Positions 1-6,239 are shown, counted from the stretch's first letter. The stretch: DNA of 11,451 nucleotides from QHXQ01 sp036389375 (GCA_036389375.1 DASVQA010000008.1:1-11451), one strand, 5' to 3'. Notes: generated from the letters alone by a model not told the origin. A program made the numbers and translations.

Positions 1-553
1 CGAAACGCGTGTGTACCTGTTGCCCGAAGAACTTCACCGTCAAGGAGACGAGCGGCATCGTGACGAAGAGGAGCAGCGTCAGCTTCACGCTGATGCGCAA
101 CATCAGGGGCAGGATGAGCACGACGACGAGCACGGTCTGAAGCGTGTACATGATCATCGGGCCCGCCAGTTGGCGCACGGCCGACAGGTCGTTCGTCGCC
201 CGCGCCATCAGATCGCCGGTGCGGTTGGCCTGAAAGAAGGAGAGCGGCAACCGTTGAATGTGTGCGTAAAAATCCTGCCTGAGATCGTATTCGACGTGGC
301 GCGACATGCCGATCAGGATGCGGCGTTGCAGAAAGAGAAACAGTCCGCTGATGGCGCTGACGCCGAGAATCGTCAGCGCGTAGCGCGTCAAACTGGCCCA
401 CGTCACACCGCCGTGCAGGCTGTCAACGGCACGCCCGACCAGCCAGGGGATAATGAGGCCGACGATGACCGAGGCGAAGATACACAGGATGCCGACGACC
501 AGCGAGCCTTTATACGGACGAAAATAGCGCGCGAATTTTCTTAGCTCGTGCAT
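1..553 (-). CDS. ABC exporter, N-terminal transmembrane domain (partial, runs off left edge)
   Basis: Reading the minus strand from the ATG at 551-553 gives 184 codons without a stop to the window edge. The product begins MHELRKFARYFRPYKGSL and has hydrophobic helices at about residues 18-38, 57-76, 131-152 and 158-173. The stretch around 89-128 (YDLRQDFYAHIQ, then SFFQANRTGDLMARATNDLS) is the classic first intracellular loop and coupling helix of type I (MsbA/Sav1866-like) exporters, which pump lipids, drugs or peptides out across the inner membrane. The ATP-binding domain (Walker A, LSGGQ, Walker B) must lie beyond base 1, so the substrate cannot be told. The start is the first ATG of the frame; no clear Shine-Dalgarno precedes it. 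A weak promoter-like pair TTAGCG-N17-TGTAAT has its -10 at 606-611. The family call is firm; the specificity is unknown. Confidence 0.9.
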   Translation of the reverse strand, partial: MHELRKFARYFRPYKGSLVVGILCIFASVIVGLIIPWLVGRAVDSLHGGVTWASLTRYALTILGVSAISGLFLFLQRRILIGMSRHVEYDLRQDFYAHIQRLPLSFFQANRTGDLMARATNDLSAVRQLAGPMIMYTLQTVLVVVLILPLMLRISVKLTLLLFVTMPLVSLTVKFFGQQVHTRF

Positions 554-821
554 ACGGGAAACATCACGACGACCGGCGCAGAACTCGATGATGGCTGAAG
601 CGCAAATTACATGATGCGCGATCTGCCCCGCTAAAGCCAAACGGCCGGCGGCGTTGCTGAAGTGCGCCGCATTTTACGGGCAGAACATGGCGAAATTCTG
701 TCGGCGCGCAGAAGCCGCACGCTAAAGGCGCAAAGCCGCAAAGCAGGGCGCAAAGAGGTTAAGAGGCCTCCCTTCGCGTGCTTGCCTTTGCAGCTTTGCG
801 TGAGATCTATTTGCCTGAGCT
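554..821. other. Intergenic region between ABC exporter and diguanylate cyclase
   Basis: This 268-bp gap separates the start of the exporter gene from the stop of the upstream gene on the same strand. It holds a weak promoter candidate for the exporter (-10 TGTAAT on the minus strand at 606-611) and a long imperfect palindrome at 729-800, listed separately. Reading frames across it look unlike proteins, with long runs of Arg and Ala, and I see no gene in it. Confidence 0.6.
729..800. repeat. Imperfect palindrome of CGCAAAG units (REP-like element)
   Basis: The left arm 729-758 (starting CGCAAAGCCGCAAAGCA) and the right arm 767-800 (ending GCAGCTTTGCG) are near-complementary. The first sixteen bases of the left arm match the reverse complement of the right arm with one mismatch. 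The centre is the perfect palindrome GAGGCCTC at 763-770. The left arm also repeats GCAAAG three times (about 730-755). It lies 22 bp past the stop of the diguanylate cyclase gene, so the transcript could fold into a long hairpin there. There is no U-tract, so it is more like a dispersed palindromic repeat than an intrinsic terminator. Confidence 0.6.
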
Positions 822-2513
822 TTATTCGACCAGCGCGGCGGGTGCTTCAATTTCAGGGGCGACGGGCAGATGCGCCGTCGCTTCGGCCAGCTTCGCCTCC
901 GTTACGTCGAGGCTGGCGGGTGGCATGCAGATGCGGTTGCGCCCGGCGTGCTTGGCTTCGTAGAGCGCGCGGTCTGCGAGCGTCACGAGTTGCGCGCTGG
1001 CGCTGGCGTGTTGCGGGAACGCGGCGAGACCGAAAGAGGCCGTGATGTGCCCGATGCCGGGCACGTTCGTCTGCTCAAGCCGCGCGCGCAGCCGCTCGGC
1101 CACGAGGAGCGCGCCGTCGAGGCCCGCTTGCGGCAGGATGATCGCAAACTCTTCGCCGCCGTAGCGCGCCGCCGTGTCAACGGCCCGCAACTCTGCGCGC
1201 AGTATCTCGGCCAGAAAGCGCAGCGCCGCGTCGCCCGCGTCGTGCCCGTGCGTGTCGTTGACCTGCTTGAAGTGGTCTATGTCGAGCATGACGAGCGAGA
1301 GCGCCTGATGCATGCGCGCGGCGAGGCGCAGGTCGCGTTCAAGCTGCATGTCGAAGGCGCGGCGGTTGACGCAGCCCGTGAGCGCATCCGTGAGCGCCTG
1401 TTGTTGAATCTGCGTGAACAGGCGCGCGTGGCTGACGGCGAGCGCCAGTTGATCGGCCACCGTGCGCAGCAGCAGGCGCTCGCTTTTCTGCCAGACGCGC
1501 CGCGCATCGTCCGTGCGGACGAGCAGCGTGCCCACGTAAGTCTCCTGACAGATGAGCGGGACGGCGACGGCAGATTCGTCCGTGCCGTCGGCGCGCGCGG
1601 CGCTGGTTTTGGCCCCCGCGTGATCGGGTGTGCGCTCCTGATTAAACAGGTGCGTGTGGCTGGCGTCCAGTTGAGCCAGTAGCGCGGCGCGCGTTGCTTC
1701 GTCCGGCGCAGCGGCGCGGCAGTAGAATTTCGTCGTCGCGGTCTGCTCAAGTTCGCCTTCGACGCGCAGGGCACAGTGTTGTGCGCCGAGCGCACGCCCA
1801 ACCTCGTCCACGGCCGTCTGCATGATGCTCGGCACTTCGAGCGTGCTGCGGATGGCGGAGGCGATGCGGTTGACGGCGACTTCGCGCGCGGCCTGTTCTT
1901 GCAGCAGACGCGCCAGCTTCGTCGTGACCGAGACGGTCAGTTGCAAAGAGGTCGCCTTCGGCATGCAACGGCGCACAGCGGCGGCGAACTGCCCGGTCTG
2001 CGCGAAGCGTTCGGCCGTGACGCGCGCCATCAGGTATTCGAGCGCCGAATAGACTATGTCCGGCTCGAACGTCCAGATGACCTCGTGTTCGGTGAAGGGG
2101 TCTGCACCGACGGGCGTCTGCGTGTTGAGCGACGTGACGAGGAGGGCCGAAAAGCGCGCGTCGGCGATTAGGATGAAGTGTTCCTGCGCGCCGCCGGCCG
2201 ACTGGCGCGGCAGCAGCACGGGTGCGCGCTCGTCTTCCACCGCCGGCAAAGGCAGTTTATGCAGCGCATCATCCGGCGCGACGAAGAGAAAGAATTGGTC
2301 GGCCGCGCGGGCGATCTCGAACACGCGCTCGACGCCGCGCGCACTCCGCTCCACCTTGCCGGGCAGACTCTCGACCACCAGCGCCGCCAGACTGTTCTCC
2401 AACACCACGTCCTCGAAATAGTAGTGCAGTTGGGTAATGGTCTGCTCGGCACAGCGCACGGGCGTCAGTTGCCGTGGGTGTTGGTAGAGCAGTGCTTGAT
2501 AAAGCGAGAGCAT
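822..2513 (-). CDS. Diguanylate cyclase: N-terminal sensor region, GAF domain, GGDEF domain
   Basis: The 563-residue product should condense two GTP to cyclic di-GMP in the cytoplasm; no membrane helices are seen. The C-terminal GGDEF domain starts near residue 374 with LTDALTGCVNRRAF, has the metal site LDIDHFKQVND (Asp411, Asp413) and the active loop RYGGEEF (GGEEF at 452-456). The inhibitory I-site RAVD (443-446) stands exactly five residues before GGEEF, so product inhibition is expected. A GAF-like sensor covers about 215-370. Residues 1-200 form another conserved-looking region of unknown ligand, perhaps DICT-like, with the line HFILIADARFSALL. The frame stays open to a TTG at 2678, but those 55 extra codons are AT-rich at third positions and promoter-like, so I chose the first ATG (2511-2513). 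No Shine-Dalgarno supports either start. The last 25 residues are an Ala/Pro/Glu tail. Confidence 0.93.
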   Translation of the reverse strand: MLSLYQALLYQHPRQLTPVRCAEQTITQLHYYFEDVVLENSLAALVVESLPGKVERSARGVERVFEIARAADQFFLFVAPDDALHKLPLPAVEDERAPVLLPRQSAGGAQEHFILIADARFSALLVTSLNTQTPVGADPFTEHEVIWTFEPDIVYSALEYLMARVTAERFAQTGQFAAAVRRCMPKATSLQLTVSVTTKLARLLQEQAAREVAVNRIASAIRSTLEVPSIMQTAVDEVGRALGAQHCALRVEGELEQTATTKFYCRAAAPDEATRAALLAQLDASHTHLFNQERTPDHAGAKTSAARADGTDESAVAVPLICQETYVGTLLVRTDDARRVWQKSERLLLRTVADQLALAVSHARLFTQIQQQALTDALTGCVNRRAFDMQLERDLRLAARMHQALSLVMLDIDHFKQVNDTHGHDAGDAALRFLAEILRAELRAVDTAARYGGEEFAIILPQAGLDGALLVAERLRARLEQTNVPGIGHITASFGLAAFPQHASASAQLVTLADRALYEAKHAGRNRICMPPASLDVTEAKLAEATAHLPVAPEIEAPAALVE

Positions 2514-2717
2514 GAGCGGTTGGAACGGCGTGAGCGGCAGGGAGTCAAAATGAAGCGCGCGATGGATGTCCTCAGCACCTGCGAACGCGACAAGGACAAA
2601 GATATATTTGCATCTGGCAGCGGAGTTTGGCAACAAAAATTTGCGCCCGGCCGGAGGCGACAAGACGGGAAAAGGCAATTTGCTGGGAAAAAGATGAACG
2701 GCGCGGCCGGCAGCGGT
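2514..2717. other. Intergenic region upstream of diguanylate cyclase
   Basis: The stretch is noticeably richer in A and T than its surroundings at about 2590-2690. On the minus strand it contains TTGCCA followed 17 bp later by CAAATA, a poor -10 match, so the promoter assignment is tentative. If the gene starts at the TTG at 2678 instead, most of this stretch would be coding. No other gene is visible. Confidence 0.4.
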
Positions 2718-3143
2718 TTAACGGCGGACGGCGTAGGTTGTCAGGGCTGTGGCCGCCAACTCGTCCGCGCCCGTCCTGACCTCGATGGCGACGGTGACGA
2801 GGCGGCGGCCGGCGCGCAGGACGCGTGCGTGCGCCGCCACCTGCCCGGCGCTGACGGGGCGCAGGAAGTGGAGCGTGAGATCGACCGTGACGGTCGTCTC
2901 GGTGGGCGCAAGCAGCGAGAGGACGGCGAAGGCGGACGCGGTGTCCACCAGCGAGGCGAGCGCGCCGCCGTGCATGATGCCTTCCATGCGCGTCAATTCG
3001 GGGCGCACGGCGAGCGAGACGACGGCCGCGCCGCGACTGACGGCCGTTAGTTCCAACCCAAGCAGATGTGCGTAGGCGACCGCCGCGAAGGCGGCGCGCA
3101 GGCGCGCCTGCTCCGTCGCCGTGAGTTCGCCGGCCCGGGTCAC
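2718..3143 (-). CDS. PaaI-family hotdog-fold thioesterase
   Basis: The 141-residue protein has the size and signature of the PaaI/YdiI-like hotdog acyl-CoA thioesterases, which hydrolyse aryl- or acyl-CoA esters to free acid and CoA as dimers or tetramers in the cytoplasm. The signature HGGALASLVDTAS lies at 58-70, with the HGG turn and the acidic residue (Asp67) on the central helix that polarises the thioester in this family. The second half shows the beta-rich TVDLTLHFLRPVSAGQ (86-101). The start is GTG at 3141-3143. It overlaps the TGA of the YbjQ-family gene as GTGA, so the two are almost certainly translated in sequence from one mRNA. The physiological acyl-CoA cannot be read from the sequence. 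Confidence 0.88.
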   Translation of the reverse strand: MTRAGELTATEQARLRAAFAAVAYAHLLGLELTAVSRGAAVVSLAVRPELTRMEGIMHGGALASLVDTASAFAVLSLLAPTETTVTVDLTLHFLRPVSAGQVAAHARVLRAGRRLVTVAIEVRTGADELAATALTTYAVRR

Positions 3144-3553
3144 GACTTGTACATTTCGCCCGCGTTAAGCGGATCGACGATGACCGCCGTGCCATAGGCG
3201 AGCACTTCGGTCACGCCGCCCGCGAGTTCGGTCGCATCGTAGCGCGCGCCGATGATGGCGTTTGCGCCCAACTCGGTCGCGTGCTGGATCATGATGTCGA
3301 AGGCTTCGCGGCGCGTCTGTTCGCAGAGACTCGACCACGCCGTGATGTTGCCACCAACCAGCGTTTGCAGCGCCGCGCCGAAATTGGTGACGACCGAGCG
3401 CGAACGCACGACGATGCCGCGCACGATGCCGAGACTCTGGCGCACGCGGTAGCCCGGCAACTCGAACGTGGTCGTCACCATCTGCGGCCCGACGCTGTAA
3501 CGCGGCTCGCTGATCGCGTAGGGCGCGCGTCGATCAAGGGGTTCGTTGTTCAT
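3140..3553 (-). CDS. YbjQ-family (UPF0145, heavy-metal-binding-domain) protein
   Basis: This 137-residue protein matches the small YbjQ/UPF0145 family, annotated as a putative heavy-metal-binding domain and thought to form a pentameric ring; its physiological job is not established. Recognisable features are the strand GYRVRQSLGIVRGIVV, the segment VGGNITAWSSL, the helix REAFDIMIQHATELGANAIIG and the closing strand VLAYGTAVIV. Residues 1-24 form an N-terminal extension beyond the usual length of about 105, so translation might instead begin at Met25 (3479-3481). Its TGA overlaps the GTG of the thioesterase gene by four bases. Upstream I see no convincing promoter, only a hairpin shared with the end of the preceding gene. 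Confidence 0.85.
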   Translation of the reverse strand: MNNEPLDRRAPYAISEPRYSVGPQMVTTTFELPGYRVRQSLGIVRGIVVRSRSVVTNFGAALQTLVGGNITAWSSLCEQTRREAFDIMIQHATELGANAIIGARYDATELAGGVTEVLAYGTAVIVDPLNAGEMYKS

Positions 3554-3592
3554 AAGTTTGACTGAGTCGGGAATTGAAGAGTAGCTGTTGCC

Positions 3593-3621
3593 TTAAGCCG
3601 CACGCCTGCGTCCGGCTTTAA
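3593..3621. terminator. Hairpin overlapping the stop of the ATL gene
   Basis: AAGCCG (3595-3600) pairs with CGGCTT (3613-3618). After one C:C mismatch, ACG pairs with CGT around a CCTG loop. The stem overlaps the TAA of the alkyltransferase-like gene, so it lies at the 3' end of that mRNA and 5' of the YbjQ-family gene. There is no U-tract. It could be a factor-assisted terminator, a stabilising 3' end or a small dispersed repeat. Confidence 0.4.
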
Positions 3622-4049
3622 CCGAACAAACTCCCTTGCTCGTCCTCCGGCTCCGCGTCGCGTGCTTCTTCGGGCGTCCAGCGCAGGCGCTTGAGGTCGC
3701 AACGCCCGCGCGCGTCGAAGGCTACGCCCTCGGCTTCGAGCAGGCTCTGCTGGACGTTGTGCGGCAGCAGCACGCGCCCCGTCGAGACCGCGCCCTGTGC
3801 ATTGATAACGCGATGCCACGGCACACCGTCGGGCGCAGCGTGCATGACGAAGCCGACGGTGCGCGGCGTGTAGCCTTCGCCGAGTAGGTCGGCGATCTGG
3901 CCGTAGGTCATCACCTGACCTGCGGGGATGCGGCGCACGATCTCGTAGACGCGCTCGTTATAACCGGGCTGCGCGATCAAGGCGCGTTCGTCGGCGCGCA
4001 CGCCGCCGCCGCCGCTTTGCCTGTCTGCTGGTTTGTTTGTCTGCGCCAT
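3618..4049 (-). CDS. Alkyltransferase-like protein (MGMT-family fold, PWHRV)
   Basis: The 143-residue protein has the DNA-binding domain of O6-alkylguanine-DNA alkyltransferases: IPAGQVMTYGQIADLLG (41-57, with the helix-turn-helix and the base-flipping Tyr49), PRTVGFVMH (62-70) and VPWHRVINAQGAVS (76-89). The acceptor Cys of the canonical PCHRV motif is replaced by Trp78, the hallmark of alkyltransferase-like (ATL) proteins. In established cases ATLs bind O6-alkylguanine without removing the alkyl group and hand the lesion to nucleotide excision repair. So this is most likely a damage-recognition protein rather than a suicide enzyme. The N-terminal 25 residues (Gly/Arg/Asp-rich) and C-terminal 15 (acidic) look disordered. 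The start is ATG at 4047-4049, without a clear Shine-Dalgarno. It stands alone, about 100 bp from its upstream neighbour. Confidence 0.9.
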   Translation of the reverse strand: MAQTNKPADRQSGGGGVRADERALIAQPGYNERVYEIVRRIPAGQVMTYGQIADLLGEGYTPRTVGFVMHAAPDGVPWHRVINAQGAVSTGRVLLPHNVQQSLLEAEGVAFDARGRCDLKRLRWTPEEARDAEPEDEQGSLFG

Positions 4050-4117
4050 CGTTTTCTAAAGCTCGTCTGCTTTGCACTCCACCATGCGCGCCACTCCGCG
4101 ATCCCGGCCGCGCGTTG

Positions 4118-4137
4118 AGCCTGCGACCCGGCAGGCT
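4118..4137. terminator. Short hairpin after the small gene downstream of the cyclase
   Basis: AGCCTGC (4118-4124) and GCAGGCT (4131-4137) form a perfect 7-bp stem with a six-base loop. It starts 11 bases after the stop of the 51-codon gene on the minus strand. A TTTTC run precedes rather than follows the stem in that direction, so it is not a textbook intrinsic terminator. It may still mark the 3' end of the cyclase operon. Confidence 0.4.
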
Positions 4138-4147
4138 GAAAACTTAG

Positions 4148-4303
4148 TCACGTGCCGGTCGCGTCGCGCAGGCACATCTCGGCGAGGAAGCGCGTACGCA
4201 GATCAGTGTGCGCCAGCAACTCGATCAACTCCGGGATCGTGTGCGCGCTCATGCGCGCCCGCGCGGCGGCGAACGCACGCCGCTTTCGTGCCCGTTCATC
4301 CAT
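4148..4303 (-). CDS. Small 51-residue protein coupled to the cyclase gene
   Basis: A 51-codon frame begins with ATG at 4301-4303, which shares its A with the TAA of the cyclase gene (TAATG), the classic arrangement for reinitiation. It ends in TGA at 4148-4150. The product starts MDERARKRRAFAAARARM, a basic helix, followed by HTIPELIELLAHTDLRTRFLAEM, which reads like one amphipathic HEAT/armadillo-type helix pair, and ends CLRDATGT. Third codon positions are mostly G or C, as in neighbouring genes. I do not recognise the family. The coupling suggests a partner or accessory peptide for the cyclase, or simply a co-transcribed gene. It has no signal peptide or membrane segment. Confidence 0.6.
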   Translation of the reverse strand: MDERARKRRAFAAARARMSAHTIPELIELLAHTDLRTRFLAEMCLRDATGT

Positions 4304-4953
4304 TAGTCGAGCGTCCTTAAGACGGCGCGCGCGGGTGCGCCGTCGCCGCTGCCGCCCGCGAGTTTCAAGGGCAGACAGATCAGTTCATAACAACCGGCCG
4401 GCACGGCGCGCAGGTCTAAGCCTTCCAAGATGACGATGCCGCGCGCAAGCAGCGTCGTGTGCGTCTCGAACGTGTCCGACTTGAACTGCTCGACCGATAG
4501 ATAATCAATCCCGACGAGCTGCACGCCGCGCGCGACGAGGGCGCGCGCCGCGTCGGGCGTGATGTAAGTAAAGTCCGTGCGGAAGCTACGCGGCGCAGGT
4601 TGATCCCAGAAACTTGAGTTGCGCGTCTTAAAGAGCACGCGCTGCGCGCCCGCCGGCACGAGCGCCGCGACATGCTCCGCCGCCAGCGCGTGTACGTCGC
4701 CGGCAACTTCGACGACGTGGGCCGGCCCGATGAGCCGTTCGAGCGCGAGGGTGGCGACGGTCGGGGCATCGGCGATGAAGTGTGCGGGCGCGTCCACGTG
4801 CGTGGCGGTGTGCGCGCCGAAGTGGAGCATGGAGACGTTCGCCGCGTCGCCGCGCGCGAGCGCCGCCCACGCCTCGATCTCTATGCCCGGATCGCCCGGA
4901 TAAACCGGCGTCTCACCCGGCGCAATCGCTACGCTGATGTCGAAGAAAGGCAT
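4303..4953 (-). CDS. Cyclase-family metal-dependent hydrolase (kynurenine formamidase-like)
   Basis: The 216-residue protein belongs to the cyclase/arylformamidase (KynB-like) fold, cytoplasmic zinc hydrolases acting on formamides or similar amide/ester bonds. It starts MPFFDISVAIAPGETPVYPG, with the typical PGDP at 19-22. It has the metal motif HTATHVDAPAHF (48-59; His48, His52, Asp54, His58), the central GIDYLSVEQF (148-157), and the second motif ETHTTLLARGIVILEGL with His165 and Glu177 at the spacing seen in KynB. All key residues are present except that Gly of the usual HxGTH is Ala50. No other tryptophan-degradation gene is nearby, so kynurenine formamidase activity is only a possibility. 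I chose the ATG at 4951-4953 because upstream codons fall in a tandem repeat. The promoter candidate and repeat lie immediately upstream, and a 51-codon gene is coupled downstream. Confidence 0.88.
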   Translation of the reverse strand: MPFFDISVAIAPGETPVYPGDPGIEIEAWAALARGDAANVSMLHFGAHTATHVDAPAHFIADAPTVATLALERLIGPAHVVEVAGDVHALAAEHVAALVPAGAQRVLFKTRNSSFWDQPAPRSFRTDFTYITPDAARALVARGVQLVGIDYLSVEQFKSDTFETHTTLLARGIVILEGLDLRAVPAGCYELICLPLKLAGGSGDGAPARAVLRTLD

Positions 4954-4960
4954 AAAGACG

Positions 4961-4990
4961 AGTGACGAGTGACAAGTGACGGGTGACAAG
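4961..4990. repeat. Tandem heptanucleotide repeat (RGTGACR)x4 beside the cyclase start
   Basis: Four consecutive 7-base units are visible: AGTGACG (4961-4967), AGTGACA (4968-4974), AGTGACG (4975-4981) and GGTGACA (4982-4988), followed by AG. AGTGACAAGTG (4968-4978) has a perfect 11-bp inverted copy CACTTGTCACT at 5008-5018, so the array can also fold into a hairpin. The array ends only seven bases before the cyclase start codon, in its 5' untranslated region. Confidence 0.85.
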
Positions 4991-5017
4991 ATAAAACTTT
5001 TGCGCGGCACTTGTCAC
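4988..5017 (-). promoter_or_regulatory. Candidate sigma-70 promoter of the cyclase gene
   Basis: On the minus strand GTGACA (5012-5017) is followed by 18 bp and TATCTT (4988-4993), matching the -35 at five of six and the -10 at four of six positions. Transcription would start near 4981 and give a leader of about 28 nt made almost wholly of the heptad repeat. The -35 box is part of the inverted repeat copy, so the repeat element appears to supply the promoter. Confidence 0.5.
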
Positions 5018-5052
5018 TACTCTGTGCGCCGCCGGCCGGCGAGGCAGGTAGC

Positions 5053-5082
5053 TTGCCGGTGCAGTGGCCTTCGCGTTAGCAT
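5053..5082 (+). promoter_or_regulatory. Weak promoter candidate upstream of mqnA
   Basis: TTGCCG (5053-5058) and TAGCAT (5077-5082) are separated by 18 bp, with three and four of six consensus matches. It is the best pair I could find in the 150-bp gap between the divergent cyclase and mqnA genes. The assignment is weak. Confidence 0.25.
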
Positions 5083-5171
5083 CGGTCGCGCATGTTTAAA
5101 GCTTACGCGGGCGGCGCGGCGGCCGAGAAGGGAGCGCGGGAGTTATCGGCGACATCAGCGGACAAAGTAAC

Positions 5172-5969
5172 GTGCCACGCGTCGGCGCGTCGAGCTATTT
5201 GAACACCGCGCCGCTCATCTGGAGCTTTGCGCACGGTGCGCGCGCGGGCGAGGTGCGGCTGCTGACGGACGCTGCGCCCGCGCGTTGCGCCGACTTGCTG
5301 GCGCGCGGGGCGGTCGAGGTGGCGCTCGTGCCCGTGATTGAATATCAACGGCTGCCGGAGGTGTTCATCGTTTCGGATGCGTGCGTCGGTGCGCGCCGCG
5401 CCGTGCGCAGCGTCGTGCTGGCCACGCGCTGCGCTGAGCTTAAGGATGTGCGGAGCATCGCGCTCGATGAATCGTCGCGCACGTCAGCGGCGCTGGTGCA
5501 GATCATCTTCCGCGAGTTTCTGGGGCGTGCGCCGCGCGTTGCGCCCGCGCGCCCTGACGTGGCCGCGATGCTCGCCGAGCACGACGCCGCCCTTGTGATC
5601 GGCGACCCGGCCATGACCTTCGCGCGCGCCGGGCTGCACGTACACGATCTCGCCGCGCTGTGGCGTGAACACACGGGGCTTGGCTTCGTCTTCGCGCTCT
5701 GGATGGCGCACGCACACGCGGCCGGAGCGGTGCGTCGGCTCGACTTTGCGGCGGCGCGTGATGAGGGCCTCGCGCACACGGCAGAGATCGTGGCGCAGTA
5801 CGAGCGCGAACTGAATCTGCCGCGCGCCGAACTGCACGCTTACCTGCACGACAACCTCTGCTTCGAGCTAAACGCAGAGATGCGCGCCGGGCTTGAACTA
5901 TACTTTCGCCTCGCGCACAAGCACGCGCTCGCGCCCGCCGCGCGCCCGTTGCAATGGCTCGGTGATTAA
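5172..5969 (+). CDS. mqnA: Chorismate dehydratase MqnA (futalosine pathway)
   Basis: The 265-residue protein fits MqnA, which removes water from chorismate to give 3-[(1-carboxyvinyl)oxy]benzoate, the first committed step of menaquinone synthesis by the futalosine route. It shows the N-terminal signature GASSYLNTAPLIWSF (5-19), the segment IALDESSRTSAALVQI with the conserved SRTS (about 95-110), ALVIGDPAM (about 136-144) and GLGFVFALWM. These belong to the periplasmic-binding-protein-like fold of the MqnA/MqnD family; SYLNT near the start and the nearby mqnC favour MqnA over MqnD. It is soluble, with no signal peptide. Translation is taken from GTG at 5172-5174, which puts the SYLN motif at the usual distance from the N-terminus. 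It is followed after 46 bp by a small membrane protein gene, then mqnC on the same strand. Confidence 0.92.
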   Translation: MPRVGASSYLNTAPLIWSFAHGARAGEVRLLTDAAPARCADLLARGAVEVALVPVIEYQRLPEVFIVSDACVGARRAVRSVVLATRCAELKDVRSIALDESSRTSAALVQIIFREFLGRAPRVAPARPDVAAMLAEHDAALVIGDPAMTFARAGLHVHDLAALWREHTGLGFVFALWMAHAHAAGAVRRLDFAAARDEGLAHTAEIVAQYERELNLPRAELHAYLHDNLCFELNAEMRAGLELYFRLAHKHALAPAARPLQWLGD

Positions 5970-5998
5970 TCGCGCGCTAATCTGGTCGCGGCGCTCTT

Positions 5999-6005
5999 AA
6001 GGTGA
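5999..6005 (+). promoter_or_regulatory. Ribosome binding site of the small membrane protein gene
   Basis: AAGGTGA stands ten bases before the ATG at 6016. It supports this start and the reality of the small frame. Confidence 0.55.
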
Positions 6006-6015
6006 ACATAAGCTA

Positions 6016-6228
6016 ATGGACTATTTGCTAATCGGGCTGATCGTCAGTGGGCTGTTCGTCGTCGGCTTGGCGTGCGTCGTCTGGCCGGAGCGTATGCGCT
6101 GGCAATCGAGAGGTATCCTGACGCTATTCCTGCCGGAGCGCCTGCACATCGCTCTGACGCGGGGCGCGGGCGCGCTGGTCGTCATCTTTTCCCTGTTTCT
6201 GCTGTTCAAGCTTTTGACCAGCCGGTAG
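6016..6228 (+). CDS. Small two-helix membrane protein of unknown function
   Basis: The 70-residue protein has two clear membrane helices, at about residues 4-23 (LLIGLIVSGLFVVGLACVVW) and 48-67 (ALTRGAGALVVIFSLFLLFK). They are joined by a polar loop with the motif WPERMRW (23-29). The helices cover most of the chain, so it should be an integral inner-membrane protein with the loop on one side. It has a Shine-Dalgarno-like AAGGTGA, lies 46 bp after mqnA and 130 bp before mqnC on the same strand, and keeps the neighbours' codon style. I do not recognise a characterised family. The position suggests a link to menaquinone or the membrane, but nothing in the sequence shows a catalytic site. Confidence 0.75.
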   Translation: MDYLLIGLIVSGLFVVGLACVVWPERMRWQSRGILTLFLPERLHIALTRGAGALVVIFSLFLLFKLLTSR

Positions 6229-6239
6229 CTGCGGGCGCG

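Noticed and set aside
11..544. Open plus-strand frame of 177 codons
   Set aside because: It is rich in Asp, Glu, Gln, His and Arg without any fold-like pattern and lies opposite the clear ABC exporter membrane domain on the minus strand.
4954..5010. Upstream extension of the cyclase to an earlier start codon (5010)
   Set aside because: The added residues are just the translated heptad repeat; the family N-terminus begins at MPFFDIS.
4961..5018. CRISPR array or phage attachment site at the tandem repeat
   Set aside because: The units are seven bases long and contiguous, with no spacers, no cas genes and no integrase.
4976..5170. 64-codon plus-strand frame between the cyclase and mqnA
   Set aside because: It begins in the heptad repeat, is Arg-rich and low-complexity, and ends just before mqnA without protein-like features.
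5092..5199. Short ATG frame (MFKAYAGGAAAEK...) before mqnA
   Set aside because: It overlaps the mqnA start in another frame, stops after about 35 codons and has no ribosome binding site; mqnA itself is clear.
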